64,000 nucleotides of DNA. It comes from Datisca glomerata (lineage: Eukaryota > Streptophyta > Magnoliopsida > Cucurbitales > Datiscaceae). Below the pieces are notes generated by a model. That model was given only the letters and a program-made list of their open reading frames with translations, was not told where the DNA came from and ran no database searches. Shown piece by piece: positions 35,184 to 47,147 of this stretch (the stretch's first letter is position 1; every line of letters starts with the position of its first letter). The translations under genes were made by a program, and so were the position numbers. The DNA is taken from the NCBI GenBank assembly GCA_003255025.1, contig QANY01005731.1:732287-796286 (forward strand). The letters run 5' to 3'.

Positions 35184-35690
35184 AATCATTGATGACTCTG
35201 TAAAATAAATTACATAAAAGATGACGTGGACTGTTAAAAAAGAAAATCTACTATTTAAAGTCATTCCATTGAGTGTCAAAGTAAGGATGAAGACAAAATC
35301 TAATGTAAGTCACAAATAAGGTTAAAAAACTATTCACCAACGGAGTATGCATTTGAAAGAAGAAATTTAAGAAAAAGAGAAGTCTTATTACAAATGAAAA
35401 GATACATGTGTGGATAATGTTAGCAAACTTAATTTTCGTAATAATCTTAATTTTAGAGAATTCACGTGAATTTTTACTTTAATTTTTGTATGCATTTAAA
35501 ATTAAATATTTTTTATTTAAATATTTTCAAAATTCAGAAACTAAGTTTCTTTTGATGGTTTCAGAAGGGTTATAAAATTGTGAAAGGAGGAGATTTTTTT
35601 TTACAAAAATGGAAGTAATTTTAACAAATGGCATACTTAACATTTGTTTAAAATCAATTATTTGTTATCATACAAAATGAGGAGATACAC
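35184..35690 (+). other. Copia 3' remnant with polypurine-like end
   Basis: TTTGTTATCATACAAAATG followed by AGGAGAT (35658-35687) resembles the sequence just before the 3' LTR of Tork-type copia elements. The LTR itself is missing. Implies an internal deletion joining gag to the 3' untranslated part. Confidence 0.45.
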
Positions 35691-35918
35691 CTCACAGTTT
35701 CTTCTAAATCCCTGGGTAAAATCATAAAGCATGAGCTACTCAACAACCATCGTTGTACTCGGGGAGCTCCGAAGAAGCAGGTTTGCTTACCTTTGGGGAC
35801 GAAGATGTGGACGTGTCATTTGCAACCTCGGGCAGAAGAGGCTCAAGGGACGTACGAGGGTGATTGTCTAAAGCCTACGAGGGCAGGTGCTCAGTGCTGT
35901 CAATTATAGAGGCAACGA

Positions 35919-36732
35919 CTAAAAATTGTCCTTTCCCCGGGATTTCAGGATGCATGTCTCGACGTGAATGTTTGTCCGTATCACACGTCGCTGACAATTG
36001 TGATTTTGGCAGATCCATTTTTTAATTTGTGTTGACGTGGCACCCTTTAATTTGTCCACGTCGTTTCCTACATTAATGCCATTAATGCGTTGTTCCATCC
36101 TCCGAGCACCTTTGTTGGCCAACGGACCTTTTCCGGTCTCCCTCAACATTTCCGTTAACGAAAATGGGTTTCCCACTTTTCCAGAAGCAACGTGGTTATT
36201 AGTAACTCCCAACTCAACCGCAGAAATAGGCATTGAAATCGTCTCCTCACGATGGTTGTAACTTCCAAATGGCACAACTTCAGGAACCTCATTACTTGCA
36301 TTAAAGGCACGTGACGAGGAAGAATGGCTCGCAAGGTTAGCACGTAATGCAGGGTTATCTGCACAATAAAGACGGGAATCCAGGGCTTCGGCAACGTTAT
36401 AACCTCAGATTCGCAATAACTCTGGGGCATTAATGGTGTCGTTGACCTTATCCGACCCTTTACTTTTTGCCTTTTCCAGCAACAATTCTTTCTTCCTTAG
36501 CTCGATGCTACATACAGTATTGGAGTGACTGTGGTCTTCAAAGTATACATCGTTGACCATTGTTCCCTGAGATGGAACTTCCTCCCGGGGATAATGCCAG
36601 CTGACCCCCTCCCGGAGGAGGAGGGCAAATCTCGGATGTCAAGGAAAAATCTAGAGAGAAGGAAGAGCTTCTCTCGCTAGGGGCAGAGAGTGGTATTTTC
36701 TGTAACAAAGGTTTGATTGAACCAGACATCAC
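35919..36732 (-). pseudogene. Unidentified degenerate coding-like segment
   Basis: A - strand ATG at about 36726 opens MSGSIKPLLQKIPLSAPSE with a Pro/Gly-rich continuation (to 36538). A second block at 36275-35919 contains NNHVASGKVGNPFSLTEML and IKKWICQNHNC. Base composition is clearly more coding-like than its surroundings. It starts exactly where block B' resumes (36734), so it belongs to the inserted DNA. A retroelement ORF1 is plausible but I cannot name the family. Confidence 0.35.
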
Positions 36733-36733
36733 T

Positions 36734-38110
36734 CATAGTGTAAGTAATTTTTTCCCAAATCTTATATGGCATCACACAACACTATAACATTATAATGAAC
36801 AGGACGATGGTGATTGTATAAAAATAACATTTATAATTATACATTTGCATATATATTTACATGAGCGTGCACGCCGCACACGTAAATATTCACAAGTAGG
36901 TGTATACACACAAATATACATGATGTACGTATTTATACACATAATTTTATCTTGCTTACAAAAGAAGTATATATACATACACACATATATCTCTAAATGT
37001 TTCTATGTATATTGTCTAATAGGATGAATTGCAAAAGACTTCATTTTATTTGGTATATTGTCTATTAGATTATAGATTGTTGTTTCTTAGTGAAGACTAC
37101 TAGAGAAAAGTAAAACTCGAAGGGACAAAGAGTAATACACATGTATATCATGTTATAATTTTAGTAAGTTAAAAAAATCAAAGGGGGGCCAGGAAATAGG
37201 CATCATTATTTTATAGAGTACTATATATTGTAATTTAAAATTGCAAAAATTAAGAGGTGCAATTACCCCCTTTAACAGTAAGGTAGACTAGTCCTGATAA
37301 TGTGTCACACACAGATAAAAATAAGTAATTAAGTTTTGAATTTTGAGTGCTAAATAATAAGAATAATGTTGTTGAGCGCTAGCTAGAGTCTTATATGACC
37401 TGCTTGTGGATGAGAATGATGGTTAAGTGATATAAAAAAAAGTCAATTAACAAATTATATGTTGGGCTGAAGGTCTTCACAAGGCCCATGGGTTTTCATA
37501 GTATCTATCTGCATCAAGTGGGGTCATTTATCTTATACTGAAAAATGTTTTGGGATAACTATGAAAATGACAGAAATTAAGGCTCGGTTTGTAAAAATAG
37601 TCGAGAAAAAGTTATAAAATAATTAGAATAATTAATTTAGTTACCTAAATAACACATGTGCAGTGTAGTTGATGTTATTTACGTAATTTAACATCACTCT
37701 ATCATTTTGCAACTTTTTTTCCTCGGTCATTTTCTTAGTTTATTCCTTGAAACCTGTCTCTCTCTCTTTTTTTTTTTTATATCAATTTGTTCTAACATAA
37801 AACGGTATGTAGATAACACAAATCGATAAGTTACAACAACATAAATGTGATACTTGGTACATGACAACACAAAATGGTACTCTTATACAATACTGGAGAG
37901 ATTTTATCCTGATATCATAGACAAATCTGCCTCAAGGTATGAAAGGCCATGCCTCCAAAGTTTTTGAAAAAAAAAATTGTATACATGTAATTATGCATAT
38001 TATGTACAAATACATGACTTATTTTTTTGTTGATAAGAAATATTTGGAAAAAAACATTTTTTTTAAATCAAGATGAGCTATAAATTTTTTTATGTCAACC
38101 TATTTTTACT
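36734..38110. repeat. Local duplication, copy 2, blocks B' and C'
   Basis: Block B' matches 22411-23241 (CAAATATACATRATGTAC, ACTACTAGAGAAAAG, GAGTGCTAAAT, GCTAGCTAGAGTCTTATAT). Block C' matches 25160-25420 (TAGTATCTATCTGCATCAAG, AAGAAATATTTGGAAAAA). C' itself is split by about 365 bp (37646-38010) that is absent from block C. Confidence 0.8.
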
Positions 38111-38728
38111 CGTGACAATTTTTTTATGATTTCTTAACATGGTCTATTTATGATCACACTAATCATATTTCCTTGTCTAATCCTAATTAGATAATAGAGA
38201 AGGCTTTCCCCTGTCTAGTCCTAATTAGGGTAGAGAAGGCTGAATAACACACGACAGTGTCTCAATATCACCAATGTCAAATTCGGCCAAACAAATAACG
38301 TCACCAGATCTAAAATGACAGTGAACCATTAAGGAATATAATCTATGCAAGAAACTTCTTCGATGCTACTTCAATAGCTGAACTGAACACGCTGTTGGAT
38401 ATTACTTAAAACACAAGAACTAGTGACTTTAAACATTCAAGCAATCACTTGCACACAATACAAGTAGTAACATGATCAATTTAGATACTTTAAGTAAACC
38501 GTAAAAAAGGATCCAATATTTAAAGAGTTGGTCTGTTTGTGTGAAATCACTGTGTCACTTTCGATAAGGCCCATTTTACCAATTTACCTGGAATGAAGTA
38601 ATGAAGGGGTTTTTTTTGGATGATTCGGCCATTTGAAAACCCAATAGGTAGAAAGGAACAAGATTTTTATTTCCAGATTTTGGGTCTTTTTAGATATGAA
38701 AAGTCTATCATACCCTTCTCTTTAGTGC
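38111..38728. other. Intergenic DNA left of the 6-kb tandem duplication
   Basis: AT-rich sequence containing a local CTAATTAGR...AGAGAAGGCT repeat at 38175-38235. No coding features. Confidence 0.4.
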
Positions 38729-38974
38729 ATTCATTGCTTCTCATCATCTCTCTCCAATTTGTTTTTCCAAATTCTTTTCACATCACTTCGTGTTCTTCTT
38801 CCATTTTCACATAGCTTCTTCCTCTTTCACTCTTCTTCCATTTTCATTTATAGAGAGCAATTTTCTTCCTCATTCCTTCCTCTTTCATTAAACTTCATCT
38901 ATCAACCTTCTATTTTATAAACTCAAAGATCTTTGTACATCTCGTGTAGGCAAATCTGAATTTCTTGAAAATTT

Positions 38975-39645
38975 TAAATTGTACCGAATCATATGATCGA
39001 CTTGCTCTGAGCAAAGTATGTTATAAAATATACTTACTCAAAACAAATAGATTTTGACTTTAAAAATTTGATTTGTACATAATGATGTAATCTACTTGCT
39101 CAGAGGAAGTAGATTTTGATTTCAAATTTTTGTTTTGTGCATAATGCAATCATCTGCTTGTTTTGTATAGAATGCTCAGAGCAAGTAGGTTATAAATCGT
39201 ATGATCTACTTGCTCTACTTGCTCTGAGCAAAGTAAGTTATAAAATATACTTGCTCAGAACAAGTAAATTTTGACTTTAAAAATATGATTTGTACAGAAT
39301 GATATAATCTACTTGCTCAGAGCAAATAGATTTTGACTTCGAATTTTTGTTTTGTACATAATGCAATCATCTACTTGTTTTGTATAGAATGCTCAGAGCA
39401 AGTAGATTATAAATCGTATGATCTACTTGCTATACTTGCTTTGAGCAAAGTAAGTTATAAAATATACATACTTAGAACAAGTAGATTTAAAAAAAAAATG
39501 ATTTGTACATAATGATATAATCTACTTGCTTTGAACAATTAGCTTTTGATTTTAAATTTTAAATTTTATTTGTACAAAATGATATAATCTACTTGCTCAG
39601 AGCAAGTAACATTTGATTTCGAATTTTTGAATTGTACAGAATTAA
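38975..39645. repeat. Palindrome-containing tandem array, copy I
   Basis: About eleven occurrences of the self-complementary core TACTTGCTCAGAGCAAGTA and variants, in monomers of about 60 bp with spacers such as TTTTGACTT, AAATTTTTG, TTTGTACATAATG and GTATAATC. A higher-order period of about 215 bp is visible (starts near 38985, 39197, 39413). Confidence 0.85.
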
Positions 39646-39649
39646 CAAA

Positions 39650-40905
39650 ATCAGTTTTGTTAATTTTTTTTGGATTTTGCTAACATTTGTTAATTTTAAT
39701 GGGGTTTTTCAATTTTTTAGGCTTTGTTAATTTTGGTGAGTTTGGTAATTTTGAGAGAACCTAAAGAGAGAGAGAGAGAGAGAGAAACATAAAGTAGAGC
39801 GTAGAGAGAGAACGTTGAGAAAGAGAGAGAACCTCGAGAGAGAACGTCGAGAGAGCCCCAACGACGCCCATGTACCAATTGTGTAGTCTATAGGATGACT
39901 ACATGATGCTCGTGTACCCATTGTGTAATCTACATGATGTACGTGTATCCATCGTATGCATTACACATGTAATTTTTTTAATTTTATATATTTATTTGAA
40001 CATTAATAAATATAGAGATTGAGTGTTGAAGAATAATGAATTGACATTTGATTTAATGTTGTGTAAGAAATGTATTTGGGGGAAGAATGAAGAAAATATA
40101 AGTGGATGGTGGGCTATGGGTACACGAAAGCTACACGATCGTCGTGTACACTACACATGTGATATATTTAATTTTCTATATTTACTTAAATATAAATAAA
40201 TATAGAGGTTGAGTGTTGAAGAATAATGAATTGACATTTGATTTGATGTTGTGTAAGAAAAATATGGAGAAAAATGAAAAAAAAAATAAGTGGATGGTGG
40301 ACCATATGTACCAGATGGCTACACGATCGTCATGTAGTTATCGTGTACACTACACATATAATATATGTAATTTTATATATTTATTTAAATATAAATAACT
40401 ATGGAGGTTGAATGTTGAAAAAAAATGAATTGACATTTGATTTGATGTCGTGTAAAAAAATATTGAGGGACAAAATGAAGAAAAAATAATTGGATGGTGG
40501 GGCATTGATACACAATTGTCGTGCAATCATCGTGTAGACATGATCATCGTGTAGTCATCATGTATACTATACATACAATAAATTTAATTTTACATATTTA
40601 TTTAAATATAAATTAATGTGAAGGTTGAATGTTGAAAAAGAATGAATTGACATTTGATTTGATGTTGTGTAAGAAAAGTTTTAGAGGGAAAGAATGAATT
40701 CAAAGTAAGTGGATGGCGGGTCATCCTGTAGACTACATAATGGATACACGGGCGTCGTGTACACCCTCTCTCTCTACGTTCTCTCTCAAAATTAACAAAA
40801 CCCAAAACTAACAAAACAAAAATTAACAAAAACTGTAAAATTAACAAATGTTAACAAAATCCAGAAAAATTTACAAAACCCATTACAATTAACAAATCTC
40901 ATTTT
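39650..40905. mobile_element. Long-terminal-inverted-repeat element with internal tandem repeats (MULE-like)
   Basis: The left arm (about 39650-39890) and right arm (about 40722-40905) are inverted copies. They share GGATTTTGYTAACATTTG, TGTTAATTTT, AGAGAGAACGT and ACGACGCCCRTGTA in order, giving arms of about 200 bp. Long arms without a transposase suggest a non-autonomous Mutator-like element; the target duplication was not resolved. Between the arms are four tandem units. Confidence 0.6.
39970..40721. repeat. Four tandem units of about 190-217 bp
   Basis: TTGARTGTTGAAGAATAATG plus TTGACATTTGATT recur at about 40021, 40211, 40410 and 40627. Each unit also has GTGGATGGTGGG and an ACACGATCGTCGTGT-type short palindrome. 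Confidence 0.85.
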
Positions 40906-41003
40906 GTTGTGTTTAGTTCTGGAGAAAGTGGGTTTTTAGGAGGGAGGGAGAGAGATAAATATTGAATATGAAGAAAGAGAGGTGAGCCAGTGTGTAAGAA
41001 TGA

Positions 41004-41948
41004 TGTGCGTGATGTTGGCGACTTCAATGTTGACTCCCCGCAAATCGCAACTCTTACAACGTATTGGGAGTGTCTCCCCCAAGGATGCACCATGAAGTGT
41101 CACCGTTGAGATGCACAATGGAGTGTCACGTCTGAAGTGCACTATGAAGTGTCGCCTTTGAGGTGCACCATGGAGTGTCGCCTTTGAGGTGCACCCTTTA
41201 GGGTTTCGCCCCTGAGGCAGCGCTCATGGGTGCCACCCCTAAGGTACTCATGGGGTGTTATGTCCATGGTAGCACCATTAGATGTCACCTCATGGTTGTA
41301 CCATGAAAGTTCCTGGATCACCCTTTGTAATGCAACTCAAAGACAACAATAACGTACTTCAGACAAGACGTATCGCTATGCTATTACAATGTGTCATCAC
41401 ATCACAATGCATCAAGTCAAGTGACAAAGACTTGGGTGGACGTATGATTGTCTGGGAACACTTAGGAAGCTGTGGACTGTAGAATTAAGGGCGAGGCTAC
41501 GTCATATTGGAGAGGACATATATTTTCCAATATGACCACTTTGAACAGTGAGGGTGTGCTACCCTCCCACCTTGGAAGGGGGTTTGGTCATGAGAGGTCT
41601 CGTTCAAATAAGGCTTTGGGTGAATACCACCATTGAGCCCCAGCGGTTATGTGTATTCCCCCTAGATCATGGTCACTCAACAAAGATCCACGTGGTGTCA
41701 TCTGTTTGGCACACGTGAGATCATCATCTTATCCACCTCAACGTGATTAATTAGTCAAGGTGGCACACTTGGATAGGTGAGCTTGCAACTAATCAAGGGA
41801 TAAGTTGCAATGGTCCCCCTCCTTTTTGTCACCTATAAAAGGAGGGCCTCTCCTAGATTTGGGAGGGGGAGAAAAATTCCTAGAGAGAGAAAGCATTTTG
41901 TCACCACACTTAAGTGGTTGGAGTACTCCTCCTTCACCTCCTAGCGTC
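41004..41948 (+). repeat. Ogre-like 5' LTR of unit I, right end deleted
   Basis: Starts TGTGCGTGATGTTGG, aligned to the LTRs at 48227 and 56021. It has a TATA-like CTATAAAAG at 41833. The last part of the LTR, the primer binding site and the leader (49147-49401 in unit II) are missing: GCGTC is joined directly to ACCTACACAAATG. It contains short tandem units with GTGTCGCCTTTGAGGTGCAC. Confidence 0.85.
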
Positions 41949-41949
41949 A

Positions 41950-44889
41950 CCTACACAAATGCAAGAGAAAGTCGAAGCCATCCGGGAACTCCAAGCTTCT
42001 AACACTAAGATGAGGAGAGTCATTGATACATTGAACGTATGCATCAGTGCACTGCACCGCTACACCCACAACCAACCTCTACCATGGGTGTGCAACATGC
42101 CTCCATCATAGGCGTGTAACAGACTACCTAAATCATGGGCGCGCAACCGACCACCTCCATCATGGGCGCACAACCAACCTTCACCATGGTCGTGCAACCA
42201 ACCTCCATCATAGGTGTGTAACCAACCTCCACCATGGGCAGGCAACCAGTCTCCATCGTGAAAGCACAAACAACCTCCACCATAGGCGCACCACTGACCT
42301 CTCTCATGAGCGTCCAACCATCACCCGCTGTAGGTGTTAAATCATAAGCATTCTCCCAAAACCATGTTCAACAAAAGTTCAAGCCAACACTCAGACTCTT
42401 GCACAAGTCAATGTTATACCAACACCTCTGGACAACTTCACTACCCCGACTACTATAGTAGCTCAGACCTCCTTGTTGGAAGTAGTCACTCCATTACCCA
42501 TGAAGCCCTCTAAAAGGTACTCCAGGAGATAGAGTAAGAGCATCACTGAATGAGTCCGTTGTCGACTTTAGACCACCATATCCAGCTGACATAGCCTTGA
42601 GACCATACCTGACGCATTATGTTCGCTCAAAGTTCCGAAAGTAAAATGGCTAAAATGGGTGTGCCAAAGAACATGTAATACATTTCATTGATGAAGTGGG
42701 ACCCTATGGTTATGATGAGTTCATGCGTTTGAGAAAATTCTCCAAGTCATTGATGGAGCACTCTTACACTTAGTATGCAAGCTTGGCACCCGAGTCGATC
42801 TTGACATGGACGCAAATGGTATCAACCTTCTTGGCGAAGTTCTTTTTCATCGAGGAGAAAACTAATATACTAGATCTAGATAGGCAAAAGATAAGTGACG
42901 ACCTTGTGTCATACGCTCAACGGTTCAAGGAGAAGGTCATGGATTGCCAAGAGGATTGTAAGGTGGAAGCCCTTGTGAAGATGTGCATTGGAGGGATGTT
43001 GCAGGATTACAAGGTCTTCATTAAGAACTTGGGGATTGTTGCATTCGACCGCTTGATAGAAGCGTCTAAGAGGACAAATGCTTCAATACGTAGATCACAA
43101 CAACCCAAGAGGAATGACTGTCCTGGCCTTCCTTGGAGACCCACCACATCACTCTACAATCCTCAACTGGCGGCTGCACAACCATAGTCGTGATCGTAAT
43201 AGAGGTAGAGATGAAAGGAATGACCCGCCACTTTTTCCTTGCACCATGGATAAGGTTGAAGCACTAGTGGATGTATGGATAAAGGATAAATAGATCACCT
43301 TGCCTTGGGTTACCGTGCTACCTACAAGGGAGGAAAGAAGTTCCCCAAACTTTTAAAGATATCACCGCACCACATCACACCCCACCCAAGATTATAAATT
43401 TTTTAGAAGGTTCTTTGATGAGAAGTTGAAGAAGGGCGAGATCATTACCGAAGGTTTTGGACTCGCGGATCCACCCCATTTTCCCCCAACATGCCAATGT
43501 CAACATGATTGGCGCTGGCGGAATAAGATCTACCTCATATATACCATAGTGGAGGAAGCAGATGAGGAAGCAACCGTAGGGGGAGACACTGCTTTCATAG
43601 ATAAACTCTTGAACACAAGGACTTGTAAGATCATTTTTGATACAGCTGGGTTGGATGACATTGCACGATGTCAATTCTCCAAAACACTAATAGATGTCGC
43701 TCAACAAAATTATGCTTGGATGAATTGTTGCATTGCACAGTCGCCTTTAAGCAAGATGAGGTGAAACGAGGAGAGTGCCATCACATTCACCAATGCCGAT
43801 CGACATGTTAAAAGGACATGAGACGACAGTCAATGATCAATGGTGTGCGAGTGAAGCGCCCCTATTGGACAGTGGATCAAGAGTGAATGTCATGTCCTAT
43901 GCTACCTTCAAGGCGGTTGTCATCCTAGAAAAGAGACTAGTGAGACAATCAATTGTTGTGACGGGTTATTAATGAGTGTGAGGACGATGGATTATGTCAA
44001 TGTGGAGTTATAAGTTGGACCAATAAGAACCACCAAATGTTTCCATGTGATCTAGTACAAGTACAATACGGTCTACCACATATTGTTGGGGAGGCCATGG
44101 ATTCACTACCACGAATGTGTCCCTTCAACCTTGCATCAGTGCTTGAAATCATGATGGCATGGTAAGAACATCACGGTGGCGGCTACCAAAGCGTCATCGA
44201 TGAGACCGAGGCTCACTTGATAAAGGCGACGCTCTTTGACGAACTTGCTATGGTGGGTGACGTCGCGCCTAGAAGGATGATCGCCACCCATTTGCCGAAG
44301 TGGAAGGTTAGAAAAGGAAATGAAGTACTTACATCAGGGACGAAGTTGAAAACCCACGTGACTTTGCCGAACAAAAAGAGGACATACCGCTTATGATGAT
44401 GCGTGGGGTCAGGCGTACGACCTAATCCCCCTAATGATGGAGTAGATGAGGATATAATGACGGAAGAGGCATTCGCTAAGGCATAAGGACTTATGCAAGG
44501 GATCTATGTGATGAATTGTGAACCACTAGAGGTGCCTCTACCAACCAACCCATCACCACTACAAGAGGAGCTAGAGGAAGCCCATATTGAGGAGGGGAGC
44601 ACAAATACGCCGGTGTTCCTAGCAAAGGATTTGAAGAGTAAACAATGGGATGACTTGATAAAGCTTTTGAATAAGTTTGAGGATGTCTTTGTGTGGTCCT
44701 ACTCCGAGATGCCAGGGTTGGATTCTACCTCAGTGACGCATAGGCTGGGGGTCTCCAAACAATCCATACATGTCAAACAACACCCTCGCCATTTTCACCC
44801 TAAGATGGAGCTTCAAATCAAGTCTGAAATTTCAAAGCTCATAGAGACGGGATTTATCAAGCCTATCAAGCACCCCACATGGTTAGCGA
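41950..44889 (+). pseudogene. Ogre-like gag-protease-RT(5') remnant, unit I
   Basis: In order: a coiled-coil-like gag start (QEKVEAIRELQASNTKMRR) at 41958; a tandem array (42060-42340); and the gag core at 42783-43187 (LTWTQMVSTFLAKFFF, LVSYAQRFKEKVMDCQ, KNLGIVAFDRLIEASKR). The aspartic protease site LLDSGSRVNVMSYATF has DSG at 43868-43876. The RT leader and N-terminus (44493-44889) read WSYSEMPGLDSTSVTHRL and IKPIKHPTWLAS. Several stops and frameshifts occur, and the frame is cut by the duplication joint at 44889. Confidence 0.8.
42060..42340. repeat. 24-27-bp tandem repeats in gag, unit I
   Basis: Around nine units with CTCCAYCATGGGCGCACAAC. Spacing that is a multiple of three in most units suggests it was once translated. 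The same array is at 49520-49790. Confidence 0.75.
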
Positions 44890-45159
44890 GCATTCAATGC
44901 TTCTCATCATCTCTCTCCAATTTGTTTTTCCAAATTCTTTTCACATCACTTCGTGTTCTTCTTCCATTTTCACATAGCTTCTTCCTCTTTCACTCTTCTT
45001 CCATTTTCATTTATAGAGAGTAATTTTCTTCTTCATTTCTTCCTTCCTCTTTCTTTAAACTTCATCCATCAACCTTCTATTTTATAAACTCAAAGATCCA
45101 TTTTACATCTCGTGTAGGCAAAACTGAATTGCTTGAAAATTTATCTTGAAAATTTTAAA

Positions 45160-45880
45160 TTGTACTAAATCGTATGATCTACTTGCTCTGAGCAAAATAG
45201 GTTATAAAATATACTTGCTCAGAACAAGTAGATTTTGACTTTAAAATTTTGATTTGTACATGATGGTATAATCTACTTGCTCAAAGCAAGTAGATTTTGA
45301 CTTCGAATTTTTGTTTTGTACATAATGCAATCATCTACTTTTTTTGTATAGAATGCTCAGAGCAAGTAAATTATAAATCATATGATCTACTTGCTCTGAG
45401 CAAAGTAGGTTATAAAATATACTTGCTCTGAACAAGTAGATTTTGACTTTAAAAAATTTGATTTGTACATAATGGTATAATCTACTTGCTTTGAGCAATT
45501 AGCTTTTGATTTTAAATTTTATTTGTACAAAATGATATAATCTACTTGCTCAGAACAAATAACTTTTGATTTTAAATTTTTGAATTGTTTCAGAACAATA
45601 TAATAACTTAAAATTTTTAAATTGTACATAATGGTATAATCTACTTGCTTTGAGCTAGTACATTTTGACTTTGAATTATTGATTTGTACACAATGGTATA
45701 ATCTACTCGCTTTGAGCAAGTAGCTTTTGACTTCAAATTTTTGAATTGTACAAGATCGTATAATTTGCTTGCTCTAAGCAAGTGGATTTTGATTTCAAAT
45801 TTTTGATTTGTACAGAATGGTATAATCTATTTGCTCAGAGCAAGTAGATTTGGACTACAAATTTTTAAAATGTTCAGAAT
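45160..45880. repeat. Palindrome-containing tandem array, copy II
   Basis: Duplicate of the array at 38975. About twelve cores (starting near 45180, 45222, 45273, 45387, 45420, 45482, 45542, 45640, 45705, 45765, 45828), spaced 60-65 bp in the right half. Core variants mutate both arms. Confidence 0.85.
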
Positions 45881-46429
45881 CGAAGAAGATGACATACATT
45901 AAGTAAATTAACAGACAAGAAATAAATCACATTAAATATCTCACATTGACAATTATACACAAAAGTACTACTCCAAGTGTTAAATTTAAATATCCATTTT
46001 TTACAATCATTCTTAATACACTTCAACTAGCAATTCTTTTTGAACGAATAAGTTTATAGCAATCTTCCTATGAAAAAACTCCATTTTTTATGGTACATAG
46101 CGATAAGTCGAGTCATCTCAAACGGAATTCAATAAACTTAAGAGTGAATATTCCACAATCAGACCTCTTAGATTAGAATTAACCTCATGAGCTACACTCA
46201 AATATAGACAGCCAGCACTATTTATCAGACAAGAAAGTAGATAGCCGTCATCATTTATGAGATAAGAAGGTAGGCAGCTAGCATCATTTTTCATATAAGC
46301 AAGAGACAATCAATAAACTTTATTCACTAAATTATGGATAACAGCCTCTCCACCACAAATGATTCAAACAATTATACTAAAATCATTAGTAAATTTTAGT
46401 ATCAATATGATTCTTTTTTACAAGTAAAA
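45881..46429. other. AT-rich DNA in unit II only
   Basis: This is absent from unit I. A short local duplication (GCCAGCACTATTTATCAGACAAG and GCTAGCATCATTTTTCATA-like, 46205-46300) is the only structure seen. Confidence 0.4.
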
Positions 46430-46665
46430 ATTTGCATCAAGAAAGAAAAGCCAAAAGGCTATACAAAAACTAAGGGGAAAGAGACCAAGTACAAAAAATC
46501 AAATCTCGATCAAAGGATCTAAGGAGTGGATCCAATCTTTACACAAAAGAATGAAAAGAGAGAGGACTTTTTCCCAAGAATTAGAAGAGTCGTCAAAAGC
46601 CCTTGAATTCCTTTCTATCCAAATGATACTTTATTCTACTTGAATGTTCAACCAAGTTGTTCTCA
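46430..46665 (-). pseudogene. LINE ORF2 3' tail
   Basis: On the - strand IIWIERNSRAFDDSSNSWEK is followed by a degenerate KDWIHSLDPLIEI-like stretch and a T-rich segment ending near ATTTTTACTTGTAAAAAAG. This matches the region after the RT zinc finger in plant L1-type LINEs. 5' truncated, and specific to unit II. Confidence 0.6.
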
Positions 46666-47147
46666 GCATGCATACGTTATGACATTCTAAACTTTATTTC
46701 GTGCTGTTCAACGTTTACTTTTGTTATTTTGGCAGTTTAACAGTATAAGGATCATATTAAAAAGGAACTAAAAGAATTGTGTATCGACCATTAATGTCTC
46801 CCAAATTCTGTTGTCTCTTTAGCTCTAAAGTTTCAATACAGTAATTTAGAAAAAAAATTCCATACCCAAAATTTGCAGTCCTATTAAACAATTCCTCATC
46901 TACGAACAATGACACCACGATCAATAAATCAGCTAATCATACTTGAAGAATCTACCAGTTTCCTAGTTCTTTAATCGTTACCAAAAAGATGTTGTGTTTG
47001 TGTACTTCAAAATTAATTCAGACAGATCCAGATAATGCATTCCAAAACAACATTAATACAGAATTAAAAAGTCATGAAATTAATAAAAAGACAAAAATTC
47101 CGAAGGAGAAATTAGGGAGGCTACAAGGGGTTCAGAGAAACAAGTAC
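46666..47147. other. Non-coding DNA between LINE tail and captured exon
   Basis: Probably intron of the captured gene fragment, reading leftwards from the donor at 47147. The next exon expected for the family is not found. Confidence 0.35.

Larger units (their letters stand above)
38729..44889 (+). repeat. Tandem duplication, unit I (about 6.2 kb)
   Basis: The whole interval is repeated at 44890-52336 in the same order: TTC-rich start, palindrome array, inverted-repeat element, Ogre LTR, gag, protease, start of RT. The end of unit I (GGTTAGCGAG) is joined directly to the start of unit II (CATTCAATGCTTCTC). Confidence 0.85.

Noticed and set aside
38975..39645. CRISPR-like array
   Set aside because: Units are contiguous diverged tandem monomers with similar 'spacers', in plant nuclear DNA; no cas genes.
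42047..42340. His/Asn-rich and Gly/His-rich frames on both strands
   Set aside because: Products of the 24-27-bp tandem array in a gag remnant.
43375..43674. 99-residue - strand frame, also at 50816-51127
   Set aside because: Antisense shadow of the Ogre-like gag-protease region; present only because codon bias leaves the other strand open.
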